In this document: positions 51,296 to 58,538 of the stretch, piece by piece
Numbering within the stretch: position 1 is the first letter of the stretch
Layout of the letters: each line of letters starts with the position of its first letter
Origin: Sphingorhabdus sp. EL138
Lineage (GTDB): Bacteria; Pseudomonadota; Alphaproteobacteria; Sphingomonadales; Sphingomonadaceae
Length of the DNA: 58,538 nt
Assembly: GCF_945882965.1 (NCBI RefSeq)
Contig: NZ_CAMCWY010000019.1
Location: 1-58,538, forward strand
Direction: 5' to 3'
Translations under genes and position numbers: made by a program
Notes under the pieces: generated by a model
What the model was told of the DNA's origin: nothing
The model's input: the letters and a program-made list of their open reading frames with translations, nothing else
Database searches by the model: none

Positions 51296-52446
51296 AATAT
51301 GCCCTCCCGATTATCGCCCTCTTGCTCTCCGGCTGCGCCATGAGTGTCACGTCAACGTCCAATATGGCTCCAGTTGCCCCGCAAAGCGCGCAGGAGGCGC
51401 TTCGGCCTTTTTATGCGACCATGATCGTCAATTTGCCCAAGGCGCCCTCAAACCCCGCTTTATCGGCGGACACCGTGATCACGCGTTTCGCCTTTGGCAG
51501 TTGCGTGAATGAAAACCGCGACATGAAATTCTGGGACGTCATCGCCGCGCAGAACCCGCAGGCTTTCCTGCTGATTGGGGACAATGTCTATGGCGACACA
51601 AGGCCTACCAATGGCGCGGATATGCCGACATTGACCGCAAGCTATAAAAAGCTCAACAGCCGCGTTGAATTCGACCGCTTCCGCCGAAATATTCCCATGA
51701 TGACAACATGGGACGACCATGATTATGGCGCGAATGACGCGGGCGGCGCTTTTGCATTCAAGGAATGGGCGGAGAAAGCCTATGAAACTTATTGGGGCGC
51801 CTCCGACGAGGTAAAGTCCCGCCCGGGCGTGTATGAAAGCCGCATCGTCGGGCCAGAGGGCAAGCGCGTGCAGTTCATTATGCTGGATGGCCGCTTTTTC
51901 CGGTCAGACCTTGCATCCATGCCTTATCGCGACCCAAGCCCAACGCTGGGTTGGTATATTCCCAATATGGACCCCAACGCGACGATATTGGGCCAAGCGC
52001 AATGGGACTGGCTCGCACAGGAACTCGAAAAGCCAGCCGAACTGCGCTTCATCATTTCATCGACTCAAGTGATCACCGACGCGCATAATTTCGAAGGCTG
52101 GACCAATTTTCCCAAGGAACGCGAACGCCTATATGCGTTGCTCGGGCAAAAGGGCGTGAACAACGCCATTTTCCTGAGCGGCGACCGGCATAGCGGCGGT
52201 TTCTACAAGACCAACGCACCCGGCCTTTCCAAGCCCTTATGGGATTTCACATCCAGCTCGCTCAATTTCGCCTTTGGCAAGGGCGATGGCAGCGAGCGTG
52301 AACCCGATCCACGCCGGACCGGCGGATTTTGGGGCATACCCAACTTTGGTCAGATCGACATTGATTGGGCGACAAAAAAGGTTACGATGACACTGCGTAA
52401 GAATGATGGCAGCGTGATTGAAACGCAAACTAACGCGATTGATTGA
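51292..52446 (+). CDS. PhoD-like metallophosphatase lipoprotein at the end of the btu operon
   Basis: 384 residues. Lipobox LLLSGC (Cys15). PhoD-type motifs: FGSCVNENRDMKFW, LLIGDNVYGDTRP, TTWDDHDYGANDAGG, FLSGDRHSGGFYK. Shorter than the Tat-exported PhoD at 32159 and Sec/lipoprotein-exported. Starts in a 4-nt overlap with the ATPase gene, so it is under the cobalamin riboswitch. A role in releasing phosphate or processing nucleotide-loop precursors during B12 uptake is conceivable but unproven. Its 3' end overlaps the convergent PH-domain gene by 17 nt. Confidence 0.8.
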   Translation: MKYALPIIALLLSGCAMSVTSTSNMAPVAPQSAQEALRPFYATMIVNLPKAPSNPALSADTVITRFAFGSCVNENRDMKFWDVIAAQNPQAFLLIGDNVYGDTRPTNGADMPTLTASYKKLNSRVEFDRFRRNIPMMTTWDDHDYGANDAGGAFAFKEWAEKAYETYWGASDEVKSRPGVYESRIVGPEGKRVQFIMLDGRFFRSDLASMPYRDPSPTLGWYIPNMDPNATILGQAQWDWLAQELEKPAELRFIISSTQVITDAHNFEGWTNFPKERERLYALLGQKGVNNAIFLSGDRHSGGFYKTNAPGLSKPLWDFTSSSLNFAFGKGDGSEREPDPRRTGGFWGIPNFGQIDIDWATKKVTMTLRKNDGSVIETQTNAID

Positions 52447-53977
52447 TCGCTGAATAATCGACGGCGGCAACCTTTGCCATCACCGCAGCGCGGATAGCGA
52501 CAGCTGTGGCGAGCGGCAGGGCGATCATCTCCAGCGTCCCGCCGGCGATACCGAACTTGAGCGAAGCCAGACCTTGCCGCCGCGCGAGCGGACCCTGCGC
52601 AATTTCGATACTTTGCACCTTCACCTGAGGCGCGATGGTCAATTGCTGCTGCCACCAGCCGCGCTTGAGATATAACTGATGGTCATCAAGCCCGAAACGG
52701 TACTGCCGCCAGTCCAGCCAGAATAGCGCGCCGGGAAGCACCAGTAACAGCAGCAGGACCAACGTGCGGCCAACCGGGGCATCCGCGAAGACCACAAGCG
52801 CAGCCATGCCAGCCAACACCAAAGGCACGATGACCAAAAGCTGCGTGAGCCAATATTTGGCAGCGCCTCTCTGCAAGCGTTCGTCACCATCGGGCGCGGC
52901 AATTGTTGCGGCCTGTGCGATGCGCCAGACTTCGCTTAGTGTCGCAAAGGGCGCTGCGACATAGTTGCTTTCCTCCTTGCTATCCTGCGCAAGGCTCACA
53001 AATTTCAGGCTGTGCCAGCCGCGCCGTTTGCGGATGGGGCCAGTTTGCACCACGGCGGCTTGCACCCGGTGCGTGGGCATCACGACATCGGTGAGCGTCA
53101 GCAACCCGCGCTGCCGCCGGAAACCCTTTGACGTCTGGGTTAAGCGGAAACCATGCTCGCGTAACAGCGTGCGCACAACACCGGTTGCAAAGCCGATGAA
53201 TATTAGGCTGCCAACAGCTCCAAAGGCCAAAATTAGTTGTGCGAACAAGCCAACGCCGTTGATCTGTTTAACACTAACGCCCCGCTCTTCCGCCAAACCA
53301 ATCCAATGTTTGAAGTCCCAAAAATCGAACGGCAGCAGAAAATCAAATTGCTGTGCAAGACCGCCCAGCACCGCAAAAATCACAAGCGAAAAGGAATAGA
53401 GGCCAAAGACGAACACCCGCCTGCCATCCATCGCGAATATCGGATGCGCGTCTTCTTCAACATGCGCTGGCGCGTCTGCCGTAACAAAAACGGCCACTCC
53501 TGCCTTACGCGACCGGATTAACGCCCGCAGGCGGTTTGCTTCCTCCAGCGTCACAAAGCTGAGCATCGCATCATCACCATCGCCGCCACCGGTTTCAAAC
53601 TTCACCTCACCCAAACCCATCATGCGGGCGAGCGGCTTTTGTTCAATGCTGACATCCTGAATCCGCTCATAGGGTATCGAGCGCGCGGTCCGGTTCAATA
53701 TGCCCTTCTCGACGCGAATATCATGTTCGCCGACGAAATATTGAAACCGTAGCCATGCCAACCAGCGAAAAAACAGACTTAAAATCAGAACAGCCGCGAT
53801 GACGATTGGAATGAGAACTGGGTTCTCCGCCTTTCGCACACCGAAGATTGCGGCAACCATTGGAAACACCAACTGCGGAAGTCCCGAGACAAAACTGACT
53901 ATTAAGCCAGTAATATGCAGCCGGTAGCCCTCGACTGAAGGGGGCAGATCATCGATCACGTCAGCGGTTTCGCGCAT
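52430..53977 (-). CDS. PH-domain membrane protein (YdbT type)
   Basis: 515 residues. Repeated blocks of two hydrophobic helices plus a bacterial PH (bPH2) domain: first PH near FQYFVGEHDIRVEKGILNRT with ERIQDVSIEQKPLARMMGLG; a second around VMPTHRVQAAVVQTGPIRKR; a third near LKRGWWQQQLTIAPQVKVQS with IEIAQGPLARRQGLASLKFG. YdbT-like proteins pair with YdbS; in Bacillus this pair protects from some antimicrobials. Function here unknown. The ATG overlaps the ydbS-like stop by one base. Confidence 0.82.
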   Translation of the reverse strand: MRETADVIDDLPPSVEGYRLHITGLIVSFVSGLPQLVFPMVAAIFGVRKAENPVLIPIVIAAVLILSLFFRWLAWLRFQYFVGEHDIRVEKGILNRTARSIPYERIQDVSIEQKPLARMMGLGEVKFETGGGDGDDAMLSFVTLEEANRLRALIRSRKAGVAVFVTADAPAHVEEDAHPIFAMDGRRVFVFGLYSFSLVIFAVLGGLAQQFDFLLPFDFWDFKHWIGLAEERGVSVKQINGVGLFAQLILAFGAVGSLIFIGFATGVVRTLLREHGFRLTQTSKGFRRQRGLLTLTDVVMPTHRVQAAVVQTGPIRKRRGWHSLKFVSLAQDSKEESNYVAAPFATLSEVWRIAQAATIAAPDGDERLQRGAAKYWLTQLLVIVPLVLAGMAALVVFADAPVGRTLVLLLLLVLPGALFWLDWRQYRFGLDDHQLYLKRGWWQQQLTIAPQVKVQSIEIAQGPLARRQGLASLKFGIAGGTLEMIALPLATAVAIRAAVMAKVAAVDYSAINQSR

Positions 53978-54447
53978 TATGTGTCTTGCCGAATGGCGGC
54001 GCGAATGGCCTCCCGCATTGCCAGCGCGTCGGCATGCGCCAAGCCCGGCAGCGCCACAGTGCTGTTGTGGTTGCCTGCCGTGTGGACCGTCAGCGTCGCG
54101 AGGCCATAACGTCGGTCAATTGGCCCTTGGTCCACATCAATATGCTGGATGCGCCCAAAGGGCACAATCGTGTCGCTGTAGAACATATATCCACGCACGA
54201 CGCGCAGCCGGTCCGTTCCCATATCATAGCCCCAATGCCGATATTTGCGCGCTGGCACCGTGTATGCGACGAACGCATAGGCCAAAAGCACGGGCACAAG
54301 AAATGTGCCGGGCGGAAGCAACTGTGCAAACTCCAACACCCCTGCCCCAACGACAAATGGCAGCAAACCAAGCGCGGTGGCTATCCGGCTTGTCGTTATG
54401 AATGCTGGATCAAGTGGCGTCAGTTCCGGCGGGGCGTCATCGGTCAT
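53977..54447 (-). CDS. PH-domain membrane protein (YdbS type)
   Basis: 156 residues. Two helices (ALGLLPFVVGAGVLEFAQLL; LVPVLLAYAFVAYTVPARKY) precede one bPH2 domain (MGTDRLRVVRGYMFYSDTIV; RIQHIDVDQGPIDRRYGLAT). Coupled to the YdbT-type gene; together they form the usual two-gene unit. Confidence 0.82.
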   Translation of the reverse strand: MTDDAPPELTPLDPAFITTSRIATALGLLPFVVGAGVLEFAQLLPPGTFLVPVLLAYAFVAYTVPARKYRHWGYDMGTDRLRVVRGYMFYSDTIVPFGRIQHIDVDQGPIDRRYGLATLTVHTAGNHNSTVALPGLAHADALAMREAIRAAIRQDT

Positions 54448-54492
54448 GCGGTTGATATGCGCACACTGTGTTGTGTTGGCAAGACGGTTTAT

Positions 54493-54517
54493 CTCCCCAT
54501 CGACTTGCGATGGGGAG
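54493..54517. terminator. Perfect 10-bp hairpin downstream of the nitronate monooxygenase gene
   Basis: CTCCCCATCG-acttg-CGATGGGGAG, 10 bp beyond the stop at 54527 on the minus strand. No T-run follows, so it may be a Rho-type end, a mRNA 3' stabiliser or a REP unit. Confidence 0.45.
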
Positions 54518-54526
54518 GATTATCCG

Positions 54527-55525
54527 TTACCTAGCCAAAGCGGCGTTGGCCTCATTCACTAGCTTCGCGATGATATCGACGACAGGCCGCTCCACATGGA
54601 CCATGCCAACCGACTGCCCGGCCATGACGGAGCCATATTCGACATCGCCGTCAATCACCGCGCGGCGCAGCGCCCCTGCCCAATATTTCTCGATCTCAAG
54701 CTGCGCGGTGTCCATGTCGATTTCGCCGCGATCCAGCATGGCTGCGACTTCGACCTGTTTCTTGGTGAACTCTTCGGTGCCCTTGTTCTTCAACGCCCGC
54801 ACGGGAATGACGGGCAAGCGCGGGTCAATCTGCACACTTGCGACCGCATCGCGGGCATTGGCACGCAGGAATGCAGCCTTAAAACTGGGGTGCGCGATGC
54901 TTTCATGCGCGCAAACGAACCGCGTTCCCAATTGCACCCCTGCTGCGCCCATTTCCAGATAGCTTGCCACTGCGCCGCCACGAGCAATACCGCCCGCCAC
55001 GAAAATCGGCAGTTGCTCGCCAAGCTCTGGCAAGATTTCCTGGGCAAGTACGGATGTTGACACAGGCCCAATATGCCCACCCGCCTCACTGCCCTCAATC
55101 ACCAGCGCATCGACGCCAGAGCGCGCAAATTTCTTCGCCAGCGTGAGCGCGGGCGCAAAGCAAATAACCTTCGCGCCAGAATCCTTAATCGCCTCAATAC
55201 TGCCTTTTGGCGGCAGTCCCCCCGCCAGAACCACATGGCTGACATGATGCCGCGCGCATATCGCAATCAGGTCCATGATCTGCGGATGCATAGTGATCAG
55301 GTTTACGCCAAAGGGCTTGGACGTAAGCGCCTTCGTCGCGGCAATCTCCGTATCAAGCAACGCAGGTGTCATCGCCCCGCACGCAATCACGCCAAAGCCC
55401 CCAGCATTGGAGATTGCCGACACAAGATTGCGCTCCGACACCCAAGACATGGCCCCACACATAATCGCGACGTCGCAGCCCAAAAAGTCCGTACCGCGTT
55501 GCATGAGATGTTGGAGTTTAGTCAT
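54527..55525 (-). CDS. Nitronate monooxygenase-like flavoenzyme (2-nitropropane dioxygenase family)
   Basis: 332 residues, TIM-barrel flavoprotein. Motifs: CDVAIMCGAMSWVSERNLVS and NAGGFGVIACGAM at the start, KPFGVNLITMHPQ, then VIEGSEAGGHIGPVSTSVLA and FVAGGIARGGAVASYLEMGA with AGVQLGTRFV, which bind FMN phosphate. Family members oxidise alkyl nitronates or act as FabK-like enoyl reductases; the class cannot be settled from sequence alone. The start overlaps a GxxExxY gene remnant. Confidence 0.82.
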   Translation of the reverse strand: MTKLQHLMQRGTDFLGCDVAIMCGAMSWVSERNLVSAISNAGGFGVIACGAMTPALLDTEIAATKALTSKPFGVNLITMHPQIMDLIAICARHHVSHVVLAGGLPPKGSIEAIKDSGAKVICFAPALTLAKKFARSGVDALVIEGSEAGGHIGPVSTSVLAQEILPELGEQLPIFVAGGIARGGAVASYLEMGAAGVQLGTRFVCAHESIAHPSFKAAFLRANARDAVASVQIDPRLPVIPVRALKNKGTEEFTKKQVEVAAMLDRGEIDMDTAQLEIEKYWAGALRRAVIDGDVEYGSVMAGQSVGMVHVERPVVDIIAKLVNEANAALAR

Positions 55526-55682
55526 ATGTTAGTACCAATTTTTGTTCACGCAGAGGCGCGGAGGTCGCAGAGGAATAGAGTGAAAAAGCTTTTAAGTCCT
55601 CATGGTTATTGACGACGCGTTTAACGCCTTCTTTCAAAGTATCGCATCCGAAGTGAACGAGCAAACCGACAGGCAATTTCAT
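55518..55682 (-). pseudogene. GxxExxY protein, C-terminal remnant
   Basis: 54 codons encode LMKLPVGLLVHFGCDTLKEG followed by VKRVVNNHEDL, matching the conserved end of GxxExxY proteins (PVGLLINFG...GVKR.V). The N-terminal part with the GxxExxY motif is missing, and a stop lies four codons upstream of its first Met. A 14-bp inverted repeat TTCACGCAGAGGCG (55545-55558 and 55718-55731) brackets the core of the fragment. Confidence 0.6.
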
Positions 55683-55739
55683 CAATTGGCTTCACTCAAA
55701 GAACTCCGTGTTCTCTGCGCCTCTGCGTGAAAAATTTCT

Positions 55740-56996
55740 TCACGCCGCATCCAACCCATAAGCGGTATGCAACACGCGCACGGCGAGCTCGGTTTCATCC
55801 TCATCAATCAACACGCTAACCTTGATTTCGGACGTTGAAATCGCCTGAATGTTGATTTTGCGGTCGGCAAGGCTGCTGAACATCGTTGCGGCAACGCCTG
55901 CATGGCTTTTCATACCAACGCCCACGACCGATATTTTGGCAACCTTGGTATCCGGAATAAGCCGGTTATAGCCAATGGCATCGCGGCGGTTTTCCAAAAT
56001 GTCGGTGCAGCGCGCAAGGTCGGCTTGCGGGCATGTGAAGGTCACGTCGGTTTCGCCCTTATCACGGCCAATATTTTGAATAATCATATCAACATTGATG
56101 TTGGCATCGGCCAATGGCGCGAAGATATTGGCCACTGCGCCGGGACGGTCGGGGACGCGGGTGAGCGTGATTTTCGCTTCATTCTTGTCATGCGCGATAC
56201 CGGTGATCAGTTGGCGTTCCACTTGGCTATTCTCCAATTCTGCGTCGGTCACGATCATCGTGCCGGGGATACTATCGGCGTCGGGGGCACTGTCGTCGAC
56301 GAATGAGGACAGCACTTGAATGCGCACGCCCTCCTTCATCGCAAGGCCGACGGAGCGGGTTTGCAATACTTTCGAACCGACCGAGGCCAGCTCAAGCATT
56401 TCTTCGTAGGTGACCGCCTTCAACTTTCGCGCGCGGGCCACAATGCGCGGGTCCGTCGTGTATACACCATCTACATCGGTGAAGATATCGCAGCGGTCCG
56501 CTTTCACAGCGGCAGCCACAGCGACGGCAGAGGTATCCGACCCGCCACGTCCAAGGGTAGTAATGCGATTGTCATCGGTTAGGCCCTGAAATCCGGGGAT
56601 GACCGCGATATTCCCTGCCTTCATAGATGCGAGCAATTCTTGCGAGTCAATTGACCCGACCCGCGCCTTGGCATGTGCATTATCGGTGTGGATTGGCATC
56701 TGCCAACCCAACCAACTGCGCGCCTCGCAGCCGAGCGCCTGAAGCGTTATCGCCAAAAGGCCAGCGGTAATTTGCTCACCGGCGGCGACAACCACATCAT
56801 ATTCGGCAGGGTCATAAAGCGCATTTGCCTCACGACAGAAATTGACGAGGCGATCCGTGTCGCCTGCCATGGCCGAAACGACAACGGCAACCTCGTCCCC
56901 ACGCTCGGCCTGACGCTTGACCAGCTGGGCAACACGGCGGATGCGCTCGGTGCCGGCCATCGACGTGCCGCCAAATTTCATTACAATGCGCGCCAT
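55740..56996 (-). CDS. lysC: Aspartate kinase
   Basis: 418 residues from the ATG at 56996, where the conserved MARIVMKFGGTSMAG begins; a start four codons earlier is less likely. Kinase motifs: VVSAMAGDTDRLV, GRGGSDTSAVAVA, IFTDVDGVYTTDPRIV. Two C-terminal ACT domains (TRVPDRPGAVANIFAPLADA; ISVVGVGMKSHAGVAATMFS) give feedback control by Lys/Thr. First step of the aspartate family of amino acids. Divergent from ubiG. Confidence 0.95.
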   Translation of the reverse strand: MARIVMKFGGTSMAGTERIRRVAQLVKRQAERGDEVAVVVSAMAGDTDRLVNFCREANALYDPAEYDVVVAAGEQITAGLLAITLQALGCEARSWLGWQMPIHTDNAHAKARVGSIDSQELLASMKAGNIAVIPGFQGLTDDNRITTLGRGGSDTSAVAVAAAVKADRCDIFTDVDGVYTTDPRIVARARKLKAVTYEEMLELASVGSKVLQTRSVGLAMKEGVRIQVLSSFVDDSAPDADSIPGTMIVTDAELENSQVERQLITGIAHDKNEAKITLTRVPDRPGAVANIFAPLADANINVDMIIQNIGRDKGETDVTFTCPQADLARCTDILENRRDAIGYNRLIPDTKVAKISVVGVGMKSHAGVAATMFSSLADRKINIQAISTSEIKVSVLIDEDETELAVRVLHTAYGLDAA

Positions 56997-57050
56997 GAAA
57001 ACCTTCAATATTCGCTATATTACAATCGCGCGCCCTGATAGGGACAGGAT

Positions 57051-57788
57051 ATGACAAACGCAAGCTTACCCACGACAATTAACGCCGCGGAAGCCGCGCA
57101 TTTTGGATCCCTCGCCGCCGAATGGTGGGATCCAAAAGGCAGCTCTGCCATGCTGCACAAGCTTAATCCCGTGCGGTTGAGTTTCATCCGGTCCGCGATC
57201 GATGCGCATTTTGGTGGCGATGGTAAGGCGCGCCATCCGCTGGCGGGCAAAACTGCGCTCGATGTAGGTTGTGGCGCTGGATTACTGTGTGAACCCCTTG
57301 CGCGGCTTGGCGGCGCAGTCACCGGTGTGGACGCCGCCCCGGAAAATATCGAGGCCGCAAAGGCACATGCGGCGTTATCCGGCCTAGCGATAGACTATCG
57401 TGCTGGCGAAATCGCTGCGCAGGGCCTTGGTAAGTTCGACGTCGTGACCTGCATGGAAGTTATCGAACATGTCATGGACCCCGGGGCGTTTGTTGCAGAG
57501 CTTTTCCGCCATCTAAAGCCCGATGGTCTATTGTTGCTCTCTACGCCTAATCGGACAGCAGCATCGCGCATATTCTTAGTCGAGGCCGCGGAGCGTTTGG
57601 GTCAAGTCCCACGAGGCACACATGATTGGCACAAATTCCTGACGCCAGAGGAGGCGACCGTTTTGCTTGAGGATTCCGCCCTTGAGGTTGTAGACATGAA
57701 GGGCATCGCCTTTTCGCCGATGTCCGGATTGCACTTGAGCAGCAATATGGCGCTGAATTACATCCTCAGTGCGCGGTTGCGGAGGTAA
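57051..57788 (+). CDS. ubiG: UbiG, ubiquinone 3-O-methyltransferase
   Basis: 245 residues. N-terminal AAEWWDPKGSSAMLHKLNPV is typical of UbiG. SAM-binding LDVGCGAGLLCEPLARLGG and VTGVDAAPENIEAAKAHA follow, then VVTCMEVIEHVMDP and the C-terminal DWHKFLTPEE. Carries out both O-methylations in ubiquinone synthesis. Starts 54 bp from lysC on the opposite strand. Confidence 0.95.
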   Translation: MTNASLPTTINAAEAAHFGSLAAEWWDPKGSSAMLHKLNPVRLSFIRSAIDAHFGGDGKARHPLAGKTALDVGCGAGLLCEPLARLGGAVTGVDAAPENIEAAKAHAALSGLAIDYRAGEIAAQGLGKFDVVTCMEVIEHVMDPGAFVAELFRHLKPDGLLLLSTPNRTAASRIFLVEAAERLGQVPRGTHDWHKFLTPEEATVLLEDSALEVVDMKGIAFSPMSGLHLSSNMALNYILSARLRR

Positions 57789-57854
57789 AGTTCGTTTCGA
57801 AGGTGGTCGGCATAACCTCCACTTCACTCCTGCCCTCAGCTCTGACCCGCCGTC

Positions 57855-58538
57855 TCAATCATATCGCGCATCGGCATATTGGTCATCGGCAAGATCGCTA
57901 AAGCGCGTGATTTTTGCTTCGAACTTCATCCGCACGCGCCCTGTCGAACCGTGCCTTTGTTTGGAAATGATAAGTTCTGCAACGCCATGGATTCTCTCCA
58001 TTTTTTCGTTCCAAGCGTCAAATGCGGGCGTGCCTTCATCGGGTTTTTTCATCAGCTCGTAATAATCTTCGCGGTAAACGAACCACACCATATCGGCGTC
58101 CTGCTCGATTGAACCTGATTCACGCAAATCGGACAACATCGGCGTCTTGTCTTCGCGCTGTTCGACGGCACGGCTAAGCTGCGACAGTGCAACGACAGGA
58201 ATACTCAGTTCCTTCGCCAATGTTTTCAGGCCCCGGCTGATCTCTGAAATTTCATTCACGCGGTTGTCGTTCGCACGGCTTGAACCTTGAAGCAGCTGCA
58301 AATAGTCAACAACGATTAGTCCAATCCCATGCCGACGCTGTAGGCGCCGCGCGCGGGTGCGCAAGGCTGCGATCGTCAGCGCCGGCGTGTCGTCAATGTA
58401 GAGCGGCAATTCCTGCAATTCGCGGGACGCGCGCGAAAGCTCCCGGAAGTCGTCACGGGAAATTTTGCCCATACGCAGCAATTCGGAACTGATCCCCGAT
58501 TGTTCGGCCAAGATACGGGTAGCAAGCTGGTCTGCGGA
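57855..58538 (-). CDS. dnaB: Replicative DNA helicase, C-terminal part (runs off the window)
   Basis: 227 codons of the RecA-like ATPase domain, open to the window end. The reading begins SADQLATRILAEQSGISSEL and includes LIVVDYLQLLQGSSRANDNR (Walker B), VVALSQLSRAVEQREDKTPM, LSDLRESGSIEQDADMVWFV and ISKQRHGSTGRVRMKFEAKI. These are standard DnaB motifs H2-H4. The N-terminal domain and Walker A lie outside the window. No intein in the visible part. Confidence 0.95.
   Translation of the reverse strand, partial: SADQLATRILAEQSGISSELLRMGKISRDDFRELSRASRELQELPLYIDDTPALTIAALRTRARRLQRRHGIGLIVVDYLQLLQGSSRANDNRVNEISEISRGLKTLAKELSIPVVALSQLSRAVEQREDKTPMLSDLRESGSIEQDADMVWFVYREDYYELMKKPDEGTPAFDAWNEKMERIHGVAELIISKQRHGSTGRVRMKFEAKITRFSDLADDQYADARYD

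Noticed and set aside
1-58538. CRISPR array, rRNA operon, prophage structural genes
   Set aside because: No regularly spaced repeats, rRNA sequence or phage structural proteins were seen in any part of the window.

Overview
The window looks like a chromosomal segment of an alphaproteobacterium, most likely order Sphingomonadales. This is inferred from moderately GC-rich coding sequence, long sphingomonad-style TonB-dependent receptors, a TPR-sulfotransferase beside a receptor, and housekeeping lysC, ubiG and dnaB at the right end. I did no database search, so the genus is not assigned.

Left part (1-10170): accessory DNA. A TPR protein, a methyltransferase and a 5'-truncated TPR gene abut a complete IS21-family element (1495-3999, istA/istB, 30-bp terminal repeats). 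The IS has different truncated genes on its two sides and no visible target duplication. From 4000 to 10170 the DNA is a patchwork of small, often AT-rich unknown genes, gene remnants, a tyrosine-recombinase C-terminal remnant, and two 150-bp direct repeats. Each repeat ends in the anticodon-arm core of tRNA-Arg(CCG), and the second runs into the 3' half of that tRNA. This is the footprint of tandem integrative elements.

Centre-left (10400-29710): after a pentameric ligand-gated channel homologue and a DUF4345-type membrane protein comes a catabolic-looking gene set. It contains an RNase Z-like MBL hydrolase, a GST, two membrane-anchored formylglycine sulfatases, a probable beta-propeller protein, two tandem haloalkane dehalogenases, a lipoprotein formylglycine-generating enzyme (FGE), a TetR regulator, small secreted and membrane proteins, a GMC oxidoreductase, an FAD oxidoreductase and a POT transporter. 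Three promoters here carry the same 19-bp near-palindrome (consensus WTGGCATTNANNRTGYCAW), which suggests one TetR regulon. My best reading is an undescribed desulfation plus dehalogenation pathway, possibly for halogenated organosulfates; the substrate is inference.

Centre (29860-37372): a response regulator, structured intergenic DNA, an orphan acyl-CoA dehydrogenase, a Tat-exported PhoD phosphatase, and a BetI-like TetR divergent from a Rieske oxygenase/CrtI-like FAD oxidoreductase pair with a clear palindromic operator between them.

Centre-right (37477-46548): a TonB-dependent receptor, a TPR-sulfotransferase coupled to MocA-like and XdhC molybdenum-cofactor genes, and divergently a two-subunit IorAB-type molybdenum hydroxylase followed by a GNAT acetyltransferase.

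Right (46603-58538): a cobalamin riboswitch controls btuB-btuF-btuC-btuD plus a PhoD-like lipoprotein. Then come a bacterial PH-domain pair (YdbS/YdbT type), a nitronate monooxygenase-like enzyme preceded by a GxxExxY remnant, lysC, ubiG and the C-terminal part of dnaB.

Mobile small repeats include one 267-bp TA-flanked MITE-like element (17489-17755) and single terminal-repeat copies at 28331 and 30882, both at 3' ends of genes.
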